Shown one piece after another: positions 1 to 10,187 of a DNA stretch of 64,000 nt. Position 1 is the first letter of the stretch. Every line of letters begins with the position of its first letter. The stretch is taken from NCBI RefSeq assembly GCF_014836765.1, contig NZ_JACSQG010000001.1, positions 430,896 through 494,895 of the forward strand. The letters are read 5' to 3'. Made by a program: the position numbers and the translations under genes. The notes under the pieces were generated by a model. It was not told the origin of the DNA, ran no database searches, and was given only the letters and a program-made list of their open reading frames with translations. This DNA is from Serpens gallinarum. Its GTDB lineage: Bacteria > Pseudomonadota > Gammaproteobacteria > Pseudomonadales > Pseudomonadaceae.

Positions 1-259
1 CGGCAACGGCGATGAACACGGCGCCGAACAGTCCACCCAGCCAGTGATACCCGCTCAGTTCACGTAAAGCGGTGAGGCCAGGCATGCCCCGTTGCATGAG
101 CACAATGCAGAGCAAGGCCAGGGTGCCGACGCTAAAGGACAGCAGGGCTGCGGCCATCACGCTGGATAACTGCCTGGCCACCTGGCCATTGATCCCGGCC
201 TGCAAGGGCATCAACGAACCCGCAATAAAAGGCAGGGCGAGTAACCACCAGGGATGCAT
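1..259 (-). CDS. YdcZ-type (DUF606) DMT-superfamily membrane protein, 5' part
   Basis: The first 86 residues of a minus-strand gene are visible; the rest lies beyond the left edge. The start is ATG at 257-259, preceded by a GGAG ribosome site about 8 bases upstream. The protein opens with a hydrophobic helix, then the segment PLQAGINGQVARQLSS and a second helix. A short first helix followed by QAGINGQVAR-like residues is typical of the small YdcZ/DUF606 branch of the drug/metabolite transporter superfamily, whose substrates are mostly unknown. It diverges from the formate dehydrogenase operon across about 220 bases in which no clear promoter was found. The family call rests on these N-terminal residues only. 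Confidence 0.7.
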   Translation of the reverse strand, partial: MHPWWLLALPFIAGSLMPLQAGINGQVARQLSSVMAAALLSFSVGTLALLCIVLMQRGMPGLTALRELSGYHWLGGLFGAVFIAVA

Positions 260-479
260 GGCGAACTCCAGACAACGAGGGGCGGGCATTATGCCGCAGA
301 CGGGGAAAGGAAACGGTCCGCATGTTAAGAGCAGCGGGGGGCAAACATTGCCAATTTCACCCCGTTGACTAGGGTTAGAAGCAGTGGCACAGCGTGACGT
401 CAGTCGCACGCATGCCACAGAGGCCGTCGCGCCGCTCAAGGCCAAAACGGTCTGCCTAGCCTGAATCAGGAGAACCTCG

Positions 480-3400
480 ATGGACATGAACCGTCGGCAA
501 TTCTTCAAGGTCTGCGGAGTGGGCCTTGGGGCGTCGAGCATGGCGGCGTTGGGCATGGCGCCTCCGCCGGCCTTCGCCGAGTCGATCCGCCATTTCAAAC
601 TGACCAATACCCGCGAGACACGCAACACCTGCCCCTACTGTTCGGTCGGCTGTGGCCTGATCCTCTACAGCCAGGGCAGTGGCGGCAAGAACGTCGTGCA
701 GGAAATCATTCACATCGAGGGCGACTCCGACCATCCGGTCAACCGTGGCACGCTCTGCCCGAAAGGCGCAGGTCTGCTGGATTTCGTCCACAGCCCCCAT
801 CGCCTCAAGTATCCCGAAGTGCGTGAAGCTGGCAGCAACGAGTGGAAACGCATCGAATGGGACGAGGCGCTGGACCGCATCGCCCGGTTGATGAAGGATG
901 ACCGCGATGCCAACTTCATCGAGAAGAACGACCAGGGCATGACGGTGAACCGCTGGTTGAGTACGGGTTTTCTCGCCGCGTCGGCTGCTTCCAGCGAAGC
1001 GGGTTACATGACGCACAAGGTGGTCCGTTCCCTCGGCATGTTGGCGTTCGACAACCAAGCACGTGTCTGACACGGCCCGACGGTGGCAGGTCTTGCCCCG
1101 ACGTTTGGCCGAGGAGCCATGACCAATCACTGGACCGACATCAAGAATGCCGACCTGGTGATGATTATTGGTGGCAACGCTGCTGAAGCCCACCCCTGTG
1201 GTTTCAAATGGGTCACCGAAGCCAAGGCCCACAACCAGGCCCGGCTGATCGTGGTCGATCCACGCTTTACCCGCTCCGCCGCGGTCGCTGACATGTACGC
1301 GCCGATCCGTACCGGGACCGACATTGCCTTCCTCGGCGGGCTGATCAATTACCTGTTGGAGAATGACAAGGTTCAGCACGAGTACGTGCGCAACTACACC
1401 GACTTGCCGTTCATCGTGAAGGAGGAGTACAGCTTCGCCAACGGCCTGTTTAATGGCTACGACGCCGAAGCGCGCGCCTATCCGGACAAGGGCAGCTGGT
1501 TCTATGAAACCGGCGAGGACGGCTACGCGCTGGTCGATCCGACGCTCAGCCATCCACGCTGTGTATACAACCTGCTCAAGCAGCATTACAGCCGCTACAC
1601 GGCGGATATGGCCAGCAGCATCTGTGGCACACCCAAGGACCGGCTGCTCCAAGTTTGGGAAGCTGTAGCCGAAACCTCGGCGCCAGGCAAGGTGATGACC
1701 ATCATGTACGCCCTGGGCTGGACCCAGCATTCGGTGGGCTCACAGATGATTCGCTGCGGCGCCATGGTGCAATTGCTGCTCGGCAATATCGGCATGCCCG
1801 GGGGTGGCATGAACGCCCTGCGCGGACACTCCAACATCCAGGGTCTGACCGATCTGGGTCTGCTGTCGAACTTGTTGCCCGGCTACCTGACCTTGCCGCT
1901 CGACTCGGAACAGGACTACGCAGCCTACATCGAGAAACGGGCCAGCAAGCCGTTGCGCCCCGGGCAGCTGTCCTACTGGCAGAACTATGAGAAGTTCCAC
2001 GTTAGCCTGATGAAGGCCTGGTACGGGGCCAACGCCACGGCAGAAAATAACTGGGGTTATGACTGGTTGCCCAAGCTGGATATTCCCGGCTACGACGTGC
2101 TTCAGGTGTTCGACATGATGTACCAGGGCAAGGTCAACGGCTATTTCTGCCAGGGCTTCAACCCCATCGGTTCCTTCCCCAACAAGGCCAAAGTCAGCGC
2201 CGCGCTGGCGCGGCTGAAATTCCTGGTGATCATGGACCCGCTGCACACCGAAACCGCCGAGTTCTGGCGCAATGCCGGTGAGCACAACGACGTCGATACC
2301 GCCAGCATCCAGACCACGGTGTTCCGCTTGCCCACCTCCTGCTTTGCCGAGGAAGACGGCTCGTTGGTCAACAGTGGTCGCTGGTTGCAGTGGCACTGGA
2401 AGAGCGCCGAGCCACCCGGGCAGGCACGAACCGATGTGGCGATCATGGGTGGCCTGTTCCATCGGCTACGCGAGCTGTATCGCGCGGAAGGTGGCGCGTA
2501 TGCCGAGCCGCTGCTGAACCTTGAATGGGCCTATAAGCAGCCGGAAGAGCCGACCCCGGAAGAAATTGCCCGGGAGTACAGCGGCCGTGCGCTAAGCGAC
2601 CTTGTCGACCCGGCCAGCGGCGCGGTGTTGGCCAAGGCGGGGGAACAATTGTCTGGTTTCGGTCAGTTGCGCGCCGATGGCTCGACTTCCAGCGGTTGCT
2701 GGATTTATTGCGGCGCCTGGACTCAACAAGGCAACCAGATGGCGCGCCGTGACAACGCCGACCCCTTCGGCATGGGGCAAACCCTGGCCTGGGCATGGGC
2801 CTGGCCGGCCAACCGGCGGATTCTATACAACCGTGCCTCCGCCGATCCCGCGGGTCAGCCGTGGAACCCGGTGAAGAAACGTCTGGTGTGGTGGGACGGT
2901 GGAAGGTGGACCGGTACCGACGTGCCCGACTTCGTAGTCGACTCGCCGCCGGAGGCGGGCATGAACCCGTTCATCATGAACCCCGAAGGCGTGGCGCGCT
3001 TCTTCGCCCTGGGCATGATGACCGAGGGGCCGTTCCCTGAGCATTATGAACCGTTCGAAACACCCATCGGGCGCAACCCGCTGCATCCGGACAACCCGCA
3101 GGCCACCAGCAACCCGGCAGCGCGGGTGTTCAAGAACGATATGGAATTGTTCGGCACCGCAGAGGAATTCCCCTATGCGGCAACGACTTACCGACTGACC
3201 GAGCATTTCCACTTCTGGACCAAGCACTGTCGCCTGAATGCGATCACTCAGCCCGAGCAGTTTGTCGAAATCGGCGAAGCCTTGGCCAGCGAGCTGGGCA
3301 TCGCCGCCGGTGAACGGGTCAAGGTGTCGTCCAACCGAGGCTTCATCAAGGCGGTTGCGGTAGTGACCAAGCGTCTCAGGCCCATGACCGTGGACGGACG

Positions 3401-3554
3401 CACGGTGCACCACGTCGGCATTCCGCTGCACTGGGGATTCTCGGGGCTGGCCAGAAACGGCTACATGACCAACACCCTGACCCCATTTGTGGGCGACGGC
3501 AATACGCAGACGCCGGAATTCAAATCGTTCCTGGTCAACGTGGAGAAGGCATGA
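480..3554 (+). CDS. fdnG: Formate dehydrogenase-N type, alpha subunit, selenocysteine-containing
   Basis: This is the catalytic subunit of a respiratory formate dehydrogenase, oxidising formate to CO2 with a molybdopterin cofactor. It reads as one 1024-residue protein only if the in-frame TGA at 1068-1070 is decoded as selenocysteine (residue 197; Sec196 in E. coli FdnG). Flanking residues are RV[16 protein letters not shown], as in the family. The N-terminus has a twin-arginine signal (MNRRQFFK) with likely cleavage after AFA near residue 33, so the enzyme is exported folded. Cys51, Cys54, Cys58 and Cys93 form the [4Fe-4S] site. AGGAG lies 7 bases before the ATG. fdnH begins one base after the stop. 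No frameshift is needed: the frame is identical on both sides of the TGA. Confidence 0.97.
1068..1100 (+). promoter_or_regulatory. Selenocysteine UGA codon and bacterial SECIS hairpin of fdnG
   Basis: The TGA at 1068-1070 is followed by a hairpin. The upper stem GGCA (1085-1088) pairs with TGCC (1094-1097) around the apical loop GGTCT (1089-1093). A lower stem CGG (1081-1083) pairs with CCG (1098-1100), leaving T1084 bulged. A GGUCU loop with a bulged U below it is the SelB-binding feature of E. coli fdhF/fdnG SECIS elements. It is read by SelB encoded at 7644-9560. Confidence 0.93.
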
Positions 3555-3555
3555 C

Positions 3556-4503
3556 ATGGCTACTCAAGACGTAATTGCCCGCTCCGCCACCACCACGCAA
3601 ATGCCGTCGATTCGTGAGATTGGCGAGGTGGCCAAGCTGATCGATGTTTCCAAGTGCATCGGTTGCAAGGCCTGCCAGGTCGCTTGTTCGGAATGGAACG
3701 ACACACGCGACGAAGTCGGCACCAACCATGGAACCTACGACAACCCGATCGACCTGACGGCGGATTCCTGGACGGTGATGAAATTTGCCGAATACGAAAA
3801 CCCCAATAGCGGCGACCTCGAGTGGCTGATCCGCAAGGACGGCTGCATGCATTGTGCCGACCCCGGTTGCCTGAAGGCGTGTCCGAGCCCGGGGGCAATC
3901 GTCAAGTACGCCAACGGCATCGTTGATTTCAATCAGGACAATTGCATCGGCTGTGGCTATTGCATTACCGGCTGCCCGTTCGATGTGCCGCGCATTTCGG
4001 CCAAGGACAACAAGGCCTACAAATGCACGCTGTGTTCTGATCGAGTCTCGGTGGGCCTGGAGCCGGCCTGTGTGAAGACCTGCCCGACCGGCGCCATTGT
4101 GTTCGGCAGCAAGGCGGACATGAAGGAGCACGCCGCCGGGCGCATCGCCGATCTCAAGTCGCGGGGTTTCGACCAGGCCGGTCTGTACGATCCGGAGGGC
4201 GTTGGCGGCACCCATGTGATGTATGTGCTGCATCACAACGACCAGCCGATGCTATACAGCAACCTGCCCAACGAGCCGACGATCAGTCCGCTAGTCAGTT
4301 TGTGGAAGGGTGTGACCAAGCCGCTGGCGCTGCTGGCCATGGGCGCGGCAGTGCTCGGTGGGTTCTTCCACTATGTGGGGGTCGGCCCGAACCGTGTGAA
4401 AGAGGACGAACACGATCACGACAATGGACCCGGCGGCGAAACGGTGGTGCACCAGGTCGATCCAAGCGTGCATGTGGTTGACCCGCGCGATCCGAAAGCC
4501 TGA
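3556..4503 (+). CDS. fdnH: Formate dehydrogenase-N type, iron-sulfur beta subunit
   Basis: This 315-residue electron-transfer subunit carries four [4Fe-4S] clusters from the alpha subunit to the membrane cytochrome. Visible Cys groups are [11 protein letters not shown] (from Cys34), [24 protein letters not shown] and CTLCSDRV with a later CVKTC. A C-terminal hydrophobic helix ([15 protein letters not shown]) anchors it in the membrane on the periplasmic side, as in E. coli FdnH. The frame is open upstream to 3487, but that stretch overlaps fdnG. The ATG at 3556, one base after the fdnG stop, starts the family-typical N-terminus, so it was chosen. It is translationally linked to fdnG and separated from fdnI by a strong hairpin. 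Confidence 0.96.
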   Translation: MATQDVIARSATTTQMPSIREIGEVAKLIDVSKCIGCKACQVACSEWNDTRDEVGTNHGTYDNPIDLTADSWTVMKFAEYENPNSGDLEWLIRKDGCMHCADPGCLKACPSPGAIVKYANGIVDFNQDNCIGCGYCITGCPFDVPRISAKDNKAYKCTLCSDRVSVGLEPACVKTCPTGAIVFGSKADMKEHAAGRIADLKSRGFDQAGLYDPEGVGGTHVMYVLHHNDQPMLYSNLPNEPTISPLVSLWKGVTKPLALLAMGAAVLGGFFHYVGVGPNRVKEDEHDHDNGPGGETVVHQVDPSVHVVDPRDPKA

Positions 4504-4507
4504 CGCG

Positions 4508-4536
4508 CACCGGCGTGCCCGCCCGGCACGCCGGTG
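4508..4536 (+). other. Perfect 12-bp hairpin between fdnH and fdnI
   Basis: The arms at 4508-4519 and 4525-4536 are perfectly complementary around a 5-base loop and begin just after the fdnH stop. No T-run follows, so a simple terminator is unlikely. An mRNA processing or stabilising hairpin that sets the subunit ratio is more plausible, but this is inference. Confidence 0.6.
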
Positions 4537-4559
4537 TTCGATTGCCCCTGGAGGCAACC

Positions 4560-5225
4560 ATGAAAGAAGAAATCCTGCGTTACACGCGGTTGGACCGGAC
4601 CAACCACTGGCTGGTGGCGATTCTGTTTCTCTGCGCGGGCCTGTCCGGTCTGGCCTTGTTCCACCCTTGGCTGTTCGGTCTGTCGGGGCTGTTCGGGGGC
4701 GGCACCTGGACGCGCATTTTGCATCCGATTTTCGGTGTGGTGATGTTCATCCTGTTCCTGTTTATGGCGGTGCGCTTCGCCGGCCATAACCTGCTCGACC
4801 GCAATGATCGGCAATGGCTGAAACAGATCAACGATGTTGTCGCCAACCGCGAGGAGCGTCTGCCGGAAGTGGGGCGCTACAATGCCGGACAGAAAGTCTT
4901 GTTCTGGGTTCTGCTGCTGTGCCTGCTGGTCCTGCTGGTAACGGGCATCCTCATGTGGCAGGAGTTCTTCGGGGACTATTTCCCGGTAACGGCGGCGCGC
5001 TGGGCCAGCTTGCTCCATGCCTTCGCCGCCTTCGTGCTGATCCTCAGCATCATCGTCCATGTGTATTCCGGAATCTGGGTCAAAGGGTCCATGTACGGCA
5101 TGTTCCACGGCTGGGTCAGCCGTGCCTGGGCGCGCAAGCATCATCTGGCCTGGTACCGGCAGGTCAATGGCGAGTCTGAGAGCGATCTGGAACGCACTCC
5201 GCCCCGCCGACAGCCTTATCGTTAA
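4560..5225 (+). CDS. fdnI: Formate dehydrogenase-N type, cytochrome b556 gamma subunit
   Basis: This 221-residue di-haem membrane subunit takes electrons from the beta subunit and reduces quinone. Four hydrophobic helices are visible. Candidate haem ligands are His16 (RTNHW), the His of ILHPIFG in the second helix region, and the histidines of LLHAFAAF and IIVHVYSGIW in the last helix, as expected for the FdnI/FdoI family. The ATG at 4560 is preceded by TGGAGG. The same frame is open for 15 further codons upstream (from 4515) but that part covers the hairpin and lacks a ribosome site. It completes fdnGHI and precedes fdhE by about 100 bases. Confidence 0.95.
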   Translation: MKEEILRYTRLDRTNHWLVAILFLCAGLSGLALFHPWLFGLSGLFGGGTWTRILHPIFGVVMFILFLFMAVRFAGHNLLDRNDRQWLKQINDVVANREERLPEVGRYNAGQKVLFWVLLLCLLVLLVTGILMWQEFFGDYFPVTAARWASLLHAFAAFVLILSIIVHVYSGIWVKGSMYGMFHGWVSRAWARKHHLAWYRQVNGESESDLERTPPRRQPYR

Positions 5226-5257
5226 AGGCGGCCTAGTTCACAAGGGGAAGACAAAAA

Positions 5258-5281
5258 CGCCCGTATCTCACGATACGGGCG
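5258..5281. terminator. Hairpin upstream of fdhE, possible attenuator
   Basis: Ten-base perfect arms (5258-5267 and 5272-5281) enclose a TCAC tetraloop. An A5 run precedes the stem and no T-run follows on the plus strand, so it would terminate better in the antisense direction. It may reduce transcription from fdnI into fdhE-selA-selB or protect the fdn mRNA 3' end. Confidence 0.45.
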
Positions 5282-5326
5282 AAGCCAACTACGCTTGCTC
5301 TGAACACTCTATAAAAGGAGCAGGGC

Positions 5327-6244
5327 GTGGCAGGCAACATTCTCGAGCCCGGGCAGATTGAGGCCGCGGCAAACAAACCCCCCTTCATACAGTTACCGCC
5401 ACGCGACCTGTTTGCGCGGCGTGCGGCGCGCCTGGATCAGATCGCCGCAGAACATCCGCTGGCCGATTATCTGCACCTGCTGGCGGCGGTATGCCGGGCT
5501 CAGCAGCAGGTGCTCGACCTGCCACCCACTCTGGAGCCGCTGGACGAGCACCGCAGCCGTGAATGCATCAATCATGGCATGCCGCCGCTGGCGGCAGACA
5601 CGTTAGTGCGCGAAGGTCATTGGTTGCCGATGCTCGATGCCTGGCTTGCGACGTTCGATGCGCCAGTCACGCCCTCGGTGGCGTTAGCGCTGGAGCAACT
5701 GCGCAGCGCTGATGCCAGCCAACGCAAGGTGTGGGCCTTATCCTTGCTGACGGGGCAATTCTCGAGCCTGCCGGCGGCACTGGTGCCGTTCCTCGGTGCT
5801 GCCCTGCAACTTGCCTGGAGTCATTGGTTACTGGGGCTGGGCTTGTCCGACCTGCGCGAACGCGAGGATCAGGGCCAGTGTCCCTGCTGCGGCGCACTGC
5901 CGATGGCTGGTGTGATCCGCCATCGTGGCGCGATGAATGGCCTGCGCTACCTGGTGTGCTCATTGTGCGCCTGCGAATGGCATTACACCCGGCTGAAATG
6001 CAGCCACTGTCGCAGCACGCGGGAAATCGACTACCTGCACCTGGATAATTCTCCCCAGGGGGTCAAGGCCGAAGCCTGCCCGGAGTGCCGTACGTACCTC
6101 AAGCAGCTCTACCTGGATTTGCAACCGAACGGTGAAAGTCTCTCCGCCGATCTGGCCACCCTTGACCTCGATCTGCTGCTGAGTGAACAGGATTTCCAGC
6201 GTCGTGCACCTAATCTCCTGCTGGCGCCGGGAGGTGATACATGA
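5327..6244 (+). CDS. fdhE: Formate dehydrogenase accessory protein FdhE
   Basis: FdhE is a cytoplasmic assembly factor needed for active Tat-exported formate dehydrogenases; in E. coli it contacts the catalytic subunit and binds iron through rubredoxin-like cysteines. The 305-residue product has the expected C-terminal cysteine pairs: CPCCG, CSLC, CSHC and CPEC. The start is GTG at 5327 with AAGGAG six bases upstream (5315-5320). The 3' end overlaps selA by four bases (ATGA), so fdhE is co-translated with the selenocysteine genes. The N-terminal half is the helical FdhE domain with no catalytic motif. Confidence 0.94.
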   Translation: MAGNILEPGQIEAAANKPPFIQLPPRDLFARRAARLDQIAAEHPLADYLHLLAAVCRAQQQVLDLPPTLEPLDEHRSRECINHGMPPLAADTLVREGHWLPMLDAWLATFDAPVTPSVALALEQLRSADASQRKVWALSLLTGQFSSLPAALVPFLGAALQLAWSHWLLGLGLSDLREREDQGQCPCCGALPMAGVIRHRGAMNGLRYLVCSLCACEWHYTRLKCSHCRSTREIDYLHLDNSPQGVKAEACPECRTYLKQLYLDLQPNGESLSADLATLDLDLLLSEQDFQRRAPNLLLAPGGDT

Positions 6245-7647
6245 CCAGCGCGCGGCTGCCCTCGGTGGACAGTCTGTTGCGCACGCCGGCCTGTCAGCCG
6301 CTGCAGCAGCGTTACGGGCGCGAGGCGCTGCTCGCTACCTTGCGCGACTTGCTCGATGAGCTGCGCACGCCCACTCGCAACGGCCAACTGACAGCGCAGG
6401 AACTCAGTGAAGCAGTCCTCGCCGGGCGCGCCAGCGAACGGCTGGCCAACCAGCAGCGCAGCCGGATACGCCGCGTCTTCAACCTGACCGGCACGGTGTT
6501 GCATACCAACCTGGGCCGCGCGTTGCTGCCGGAAGAGGCGGTCGAGGCGGTCTGCCTGGCGGCGCGTTACCCGCTCAATCTGGAGTTCGATTTGGCCACG
6601 GGTAAACGTGGGGACCGTGACGACCTGATCGAGGGGTTGATTCGCGAGCTGACCGGTGCCGAGGCGGTCACTGTGGTCAACAACAATGCGGCTGCCGTGC
6701 TGCTGGCGCTCAACAGCCTGGGCGCGCGCAAGGAAGGCATTATTTCGCGTGGCGAGCTGATCGAGATCGGTGGCGCTTTTCGCATCCCCGACATCATGGC
6801 CCGCGCCGGGGTGAAATTGCATGAGGTGGGCACCACCAACCGCACCCATCCTCACGACTACGCCAATGCCATCTCCCCACGTAGCGGACTGCTGATGCGA
6901 GTGCACACCAGCAATTACAGCGTGCAGGGCTTTACCGCCAGCGTGCCCACCGCCGCGCTGGCGGCCATTGCTCATGAGCATGGTCTACCGCTACTGGAGG
7001 ACCTGGGCAGCGGCAGCCTGGTCGATTTGAGCTGCTGGGGGTTGCCTAAGGAGCCGACGGTGCAGGAGGCGCTGCGTGATGGCGCCGATATCGTCACCTT
7101 CAGTGGTGACAAACTGCTGGGTGGGCCTCAGGCCGGATTGATCGTCGGGCGCAAAGAGCTGATTCAGAGAATCAAGAAGAACCCGCTCAAGCGCGCTCTG
7201 CGTGTCGACAAGCTGACCCTCGCGGCCCTGGAAGCGGTGCTCAACCTGTACCGCGACCCGGATCGCCTGGCCGAGCGTCTGTCCAGTCTGCGTCTGCTGA
7301 CGCGTCCGCAGGCTGAGATCCGCCACCAGGCCCAGCGTCTGGCGCCGCAACTGGCAGCGGTGATGGATAAATGCTGGAGCGTCACGGCCAGCGATGCGCT
7401 GGGCATGATCGGCAGCGGCGCACAACCGGTGGCGCGCCTGGCCAGTGCGGCCCTATGCCTGCGTCCGCAACAGCCCAGACGCCTGCGCGGACGCAGCCTG
7501 CGCCAGCTGGAAACGGCGCTGCGTGAGCTGCCCATTCCGGTGCTCGGTCGGATCGACGATGACGCTTTGTGGCTCGACCTACGCCAGCTCGATGATGAGG
7601 CCGCGTTTACCGAGCAACTACCGCAACTGCGCGAGGCGTTGGGATGA
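6241..7647 (+). CDS. selA: L-seryl-tRNA(Sec) selenium transferase
   Basis: SelA converts Ser-tRNA(Sec) to Sec-tRNA(Sec) using selenophosphate and PLP. The 468-residue length is normal for the family. The PLP-binding lysine is seen in [13 protein letters not shown] at Lys291. The gene starts at ATG 6241 inside the fdhE stop (ATGA) and overlaps selB by four bases at its own end, so fdhE-selA-selB form a tightly coupled unit. The selenium donor enzyme SelD is not encoded in this window. Confidence 0.97.
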   Translation: MTSARLPSVDSLLRTPACQPLQQRYGREALLATLRDLLDELRTPTRNGQLTAQELSEAVLAGRASERLANQQRSRIRRVFNLTGTVLHTNLGRALLPEEAVEAVCLAARYPLNLEFDLATGKRGDRDDLIEGLIRELTGAEAVTVVNNNAAAVLLALNSLGARKEGIISRGELIEIGGAFRIPDIMARAGVKLHEVGTTNRTHPHDYANAISPRSGLLMRVHTSNYSVQGFTASVPTAALAAIAHEHGLPLLEDLGSGSLVDLSCWGLPKEPTVQEALRDGADIVTFSGDKLLGGPQAGLIVGRKELIQRIKKNPLKRALRVDKLTLAALEAVLNLYRDPDRLAERLSSLRLLTRPQAEIRHQAQRLAPQLAAVMDKCWSVTASDALGMIGSGAQPVARLASAALCLRPQQPRRLRGRSLRQLETALRELPIPVLGRIDDDALWLDLRQLDDEAAFTEQLPQLREALG

Positions 7648-9560
7648 TTGTCGGCACCGCCGGCCATATCGATCACGGCAAGACCGCACTGCTCAAGGCG
7701 TTGACCGGCCAGGCGGGCGACCGCCGCCGCGAAGAGCGCGAACGCGGCATTACTATCGACCTCGGCTATCAGTACGCCGACTTGGGTGAAGGCAACCTGA
7801 CCGGCTTTATCGATGTGCCGGGGCACGAGCGGTTCGTGCACAACATGCTGGCTGGCGCCAGCGGCATCGACCTGGTGCTGCTGGTGGTGGCCGCCGATGA
7901 CGGGGTGATGCCCCAGACCCGCGAGCACCTGGCCATCGTTGAACTGCTGGGTGTTCGCCGCGCTCTGGTGGCGTTGACCAAGATCGACCGGGTGGAAGCT
8001 GCGCGTCTCGCCGAGGTTAGCCAGCAGATTGTCGCACTGCTGGCCGATGGGCCATTGGCCGGAGCGCCGATCTTTCCGGTGTCCAGCATCACCCGCGCAG
8101 GTATCGAAGATCTCCGCGGCGCGTTAGTGAGCGCTGCCGCTGAGTGTCGAGCACGCAGCCGCGACGGGTATTTCCGTCTGGCCATCGACCGTGTCTTCAG
8201 TGTTACCGGTTCCGGTGTGGTGGTGACAGGCACGGCTTTTGCCGGACAGGTCCAGGTTGGTGACGAGTTGGTGCTCAGTCCCACCGGCCAGCGCGTGAGG
8301 GTACGCGGCCTGCATGCGCAGAATTGCGAGGCGCGGGCGGCATTTGCCGGACAGCGGGTAGCCGTCAACCTGGCTGGCGAACGTTTGAGTGTCGACAGCT
8401 CCCAGCGCGGCGACTGGCTGCTGGCGCCGCCGTTGCACGCGCCAACCACACGCATCGATATCGACCTGCAGCTGTTGCCAAGCGAAGCCCGTGAGCTGCG
8501 CCATTGGACGCCTGTGCACGTACACCTCGCGGCCCAGGATGTCACCGGTCGTGTTGCCTTACTGGAAGGTGAGCGCCTGGCTCCAGGTGAACGCATGCTG
8601 GTCCAGTTGATTATCAACGCTCCCGTGCATGCCGTGCATGGTGACCGTCTGGTGCTGCGTGACCAGTCGGCGCAGCGCACGCTGGGCGGCGGACAGGTTC
8701 TCGATCCCTTCGCCCCAGCGCGTTATCGGCGCAGTGCGGCGCGACTGCAGCAAATGCGCGCCTTACGTGAGAGTGGTCTGGAGAAGGCACTGCCGGAATT
8801 GCTTGCCCAAGCCGTTAATGGTCTCGATCCACAGGTGTTGGCACGCCAGTTCAACCGCCCGCAGGCGAGCTGGCAGTTGCCTGAGCAGGTACTCAACATC
8901 ACCACCCGGCTCGGTCCGCGCGTGATCAGCCGCGAACAATGGCAGGCCCTGGGTGAAAGCCTGACTGCTGCTCTGCAACGTTTTCACGAGCAGCAGCCGG
9001 ATGAGCTCGGCCCCGACCGCGATCGCCTGCGCCGCTACGCGTTGCCACAGTTGGAACGCCCGGTATTTATCGCCTTGCTGGAACAGCAAATGGCTGCGGG
9101 TCATATCTTGGCCAGCGGGCCCTGGCTGCACCGTCTTGAACATCAGGTGCGCTTGAGCGAGGCGGAAGAGCGCTTGAAAACGCGCATCTGGCCAGCGTTG
9201 GTCGCGGGAGGTTTCAACCCGCCCTGGGTGCGCGATCTGGCACGGGAAACCGCAGCGGACGAAGCCGAGATGCGTCACCTGCTGCGCAAACTGGCGCGCC
9301 TGGGGCTGGTGCAGCAGGTGGTCAAGGATCTGTTCTACCCGGAAACTACGCTGCGCCAGCTGGCTGGGCATGTGCTGGCCCTGCATCAGCAAACTGGAGA
9401 GATTCGTGCGGCGGCATTTCGTGACCGCGTTGGCTTGGGGCGCAAACGCAGCATTCAATTGCTGGAACACCTCGACCGCATCGGCTTTACTCGGCGCTTC
9501 GGCAACGAACGCAAGGTGCGCAGCGACAGCGCATTGGCGCAGGACACGGAAAGCACCTAG
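7644..9560 (+). CDS. selB: Selenocysteine-specific translation elongation factor
   Basis: SelB is a GTPase that brings Sec-tRNA(Sec) to UGA codons marked by a SECIS hairpin. The N-terminus carries the EF-Tu-like GTPase: G1 GHIDHGKT (residues 7-14), G3 DVPGHE (57-62) and G4 TKID (112-115). Beta-barrel domains follow, and the C-terminal third fits the winged-helix domains that bind SECIS RNA. The length of 638 residues is normal. It starts at ATG 7644, overlapping the selA stop, and is followed 41 bases later by the tRNA it carries. Confidence 0.97.
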   Translation: MIVGTAGHIDHGKTALLKALTGQAGDRRREERERGITIDLGYQYADLGEGNLTGFIDVPGHERFVHNMLAGASGIDLVLLVVAADDGVMPQTREHLAIVELLGVRRALVALTKIDRVEAARLAEVSQQIVALLADGPLAGAPIFPVSSITRAGIEDLRGALVSAAAECRARSRDGYFRLAIDRVFSVTGSGVVVTGTAFAGQVQVGDELVLSPTGQRVRVRGLHAQNCEARAAFAGQRVAVNLAGERLSVDSSQRGDWLLAPPLHAPTTRIDIDLQLLPSEARELRHWTPVHVHLAAQDVTGRVALLEGERLAPGERMLVQLIINAPVHAVHGDRLVLRDQSAQRTLGGGQVLDPFAPARYRRSAARLQQMRALRESGLEKALPELLAQAVNGLDPQVLARQFNRPQASWQLPEQVLNITTRLGPRVISREQWQALGESLTAALQRFHEQQPDELGPDRDRLRRYALPQLERPVFIALLEQQMAAGHILASGPWLHRLEHQVRLSEAEERLKTRIWPALVAGGFNPPWVRDLARETAADEAEMRHLLRKLARLGLVQQVVKDLFYPETTLRQLAGHVLALHQQTGEIRAAAFRDRVGLGRKRSIQLLEHLDRIGFTRRFGNERKVRSDSALAQDTEST

Positions 9561-9601
9561 GGTTGAGGGCTGGCGCGTTCGAGGCCGAATTCGCGACTAT
9601 T

Positions 9602-9697
9602 GGAAGGCAACCGCAGCCGGTGCTGCGGCCGGGCTTCAAACCCGGTTGGGGGCGGCAGCCGCTCCCGGGTAGGTTCGACTCCTACTGCCTTCCGCCA
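9602..9697 (+). tRNA. selC: tRNA-Sec (anticodon TCA)
   Basis: The 96-base sequence folds as a selenocysteine tRNA. It has an 8-bp acceptor stem (9602-9609 with 9686-9693), discriminator G9694 and an encoded CCA (9695-9697). The anticodon TCA is at 9636-9638 in a seven-base loop closed by CCGGG/CCCGG. A long variable arm and a T-loop GTTCGACTC complete it. The 8-bp acceptor and UCA anticodon distinguish it from serine tRNAs. It lies directly downstream of selB, placing carrier and tRNA together. Confidence 0.97.
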
Positions 9698-9722
9698 TTT
9701 CCTGTTGATCTTCTTGTCAGAT

Positions 9723-10187
9723 CTACTTCCACTTCAACGCCTGCACATGGCGGTCCTCCGGGTCGAAATTATCCAGGCGCATCTGTTCGGCCAGGGCTGT
9801 GAGCGCCGATTCGCCCTGGGGGAATTCATGGCGCACGGCCAGCCAATCGTCTGGGTGCAGGCGGATCATCCAGCCTTCGCCATAGCAGTCGCGGTTGATC
9901 AAGCCCGGGCGTTCCAGCAATTGCGTATTGACCGCCCGCAGCTCGCCGGCTAGCGGGCTGCGGGCGGAAGTGGCGGCTTTGGCGAACTCCACCACGCCGA
10001 AGCTGCGCTCGCGTTCGATGCGCGCGCCGATGCGTTTGGGGGTAAAGGCGAATATTTCGCCATACAGGGCGCAGCCGTAGGCATTCAGGCCCAGCGTGAC
10101 TGTGCCATCGGTTTCCTCGCGCAGCCACAGGCCATGGGCGGGGGCATAGAACAGCGCATCGGGAAACTCCAGTCCATGCAGATTCAT
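9723..10187 (-). CDS. GcvH-like lipoyl-carrier protein
   Basis: This 154-residue protein has the fold signature of the glycine cleavage H protein. GVVEFAKAATSARSPLAGEL aligns with the lipoylation segment of GcvH and puts Lys70 at the lipoyl position; LLERPGLIN then CYGEGWMIRLHPDDW matches the C-terminal H-protein motif. No gcvP, gcvT or lipoyl synthase is adjacent. Its neighbour, overlapping by four bases, is a DsrE-type protein, so it may be a dedicated lipoate-bound carrier outside glycine cleavage, resembling the lipoate-binding proteins of sulfur-oxidising heterodisulfide reductase-like systems. That role is inference; the family is clear. Confidence 0.8.
   Translation of the reverse strand: MNLHGLEFPDALFYAPAHGLWLREETDGTVTLGLNAYGCALYGEIFAFTPKRIGARIERERSFGVVEFAKAATSARSPLAGELRAVNTQLLERPGLINRDCYGEGWMIRLHPDDWLAVRHEFPQGESALTALAEQMRLDNFDPEDRHVQALKWK

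Noticed and set aside
480-1070. Truncated fdnG ending at TGA, or a frameshift between 1070 and 1083
   Set aside because: The reading frame is identical on both sides, the residues around TGA match the Sec site of the family, a SECIS hairpin follows, and selA, selB and selC are adjacent.
456-1730. Long minus-strand open frame opposite fdnG
   Set aside because: It is an antisense shadow of a high-GC gene; its translation resembles no family and it covers the recognised fdnG motifs.
4508-4536. fdnH-fdnI hairpin as a true terminator
   Set aside because: There is no T-run after the stem, and fdnI needs to be cotranscribed with fdnGH.
9602-9697. tRNA-Sec as an attachment site for an integrated element
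   Set aside because: No integrase, no partial tRNA duplicate and no foreign block was found next to it.
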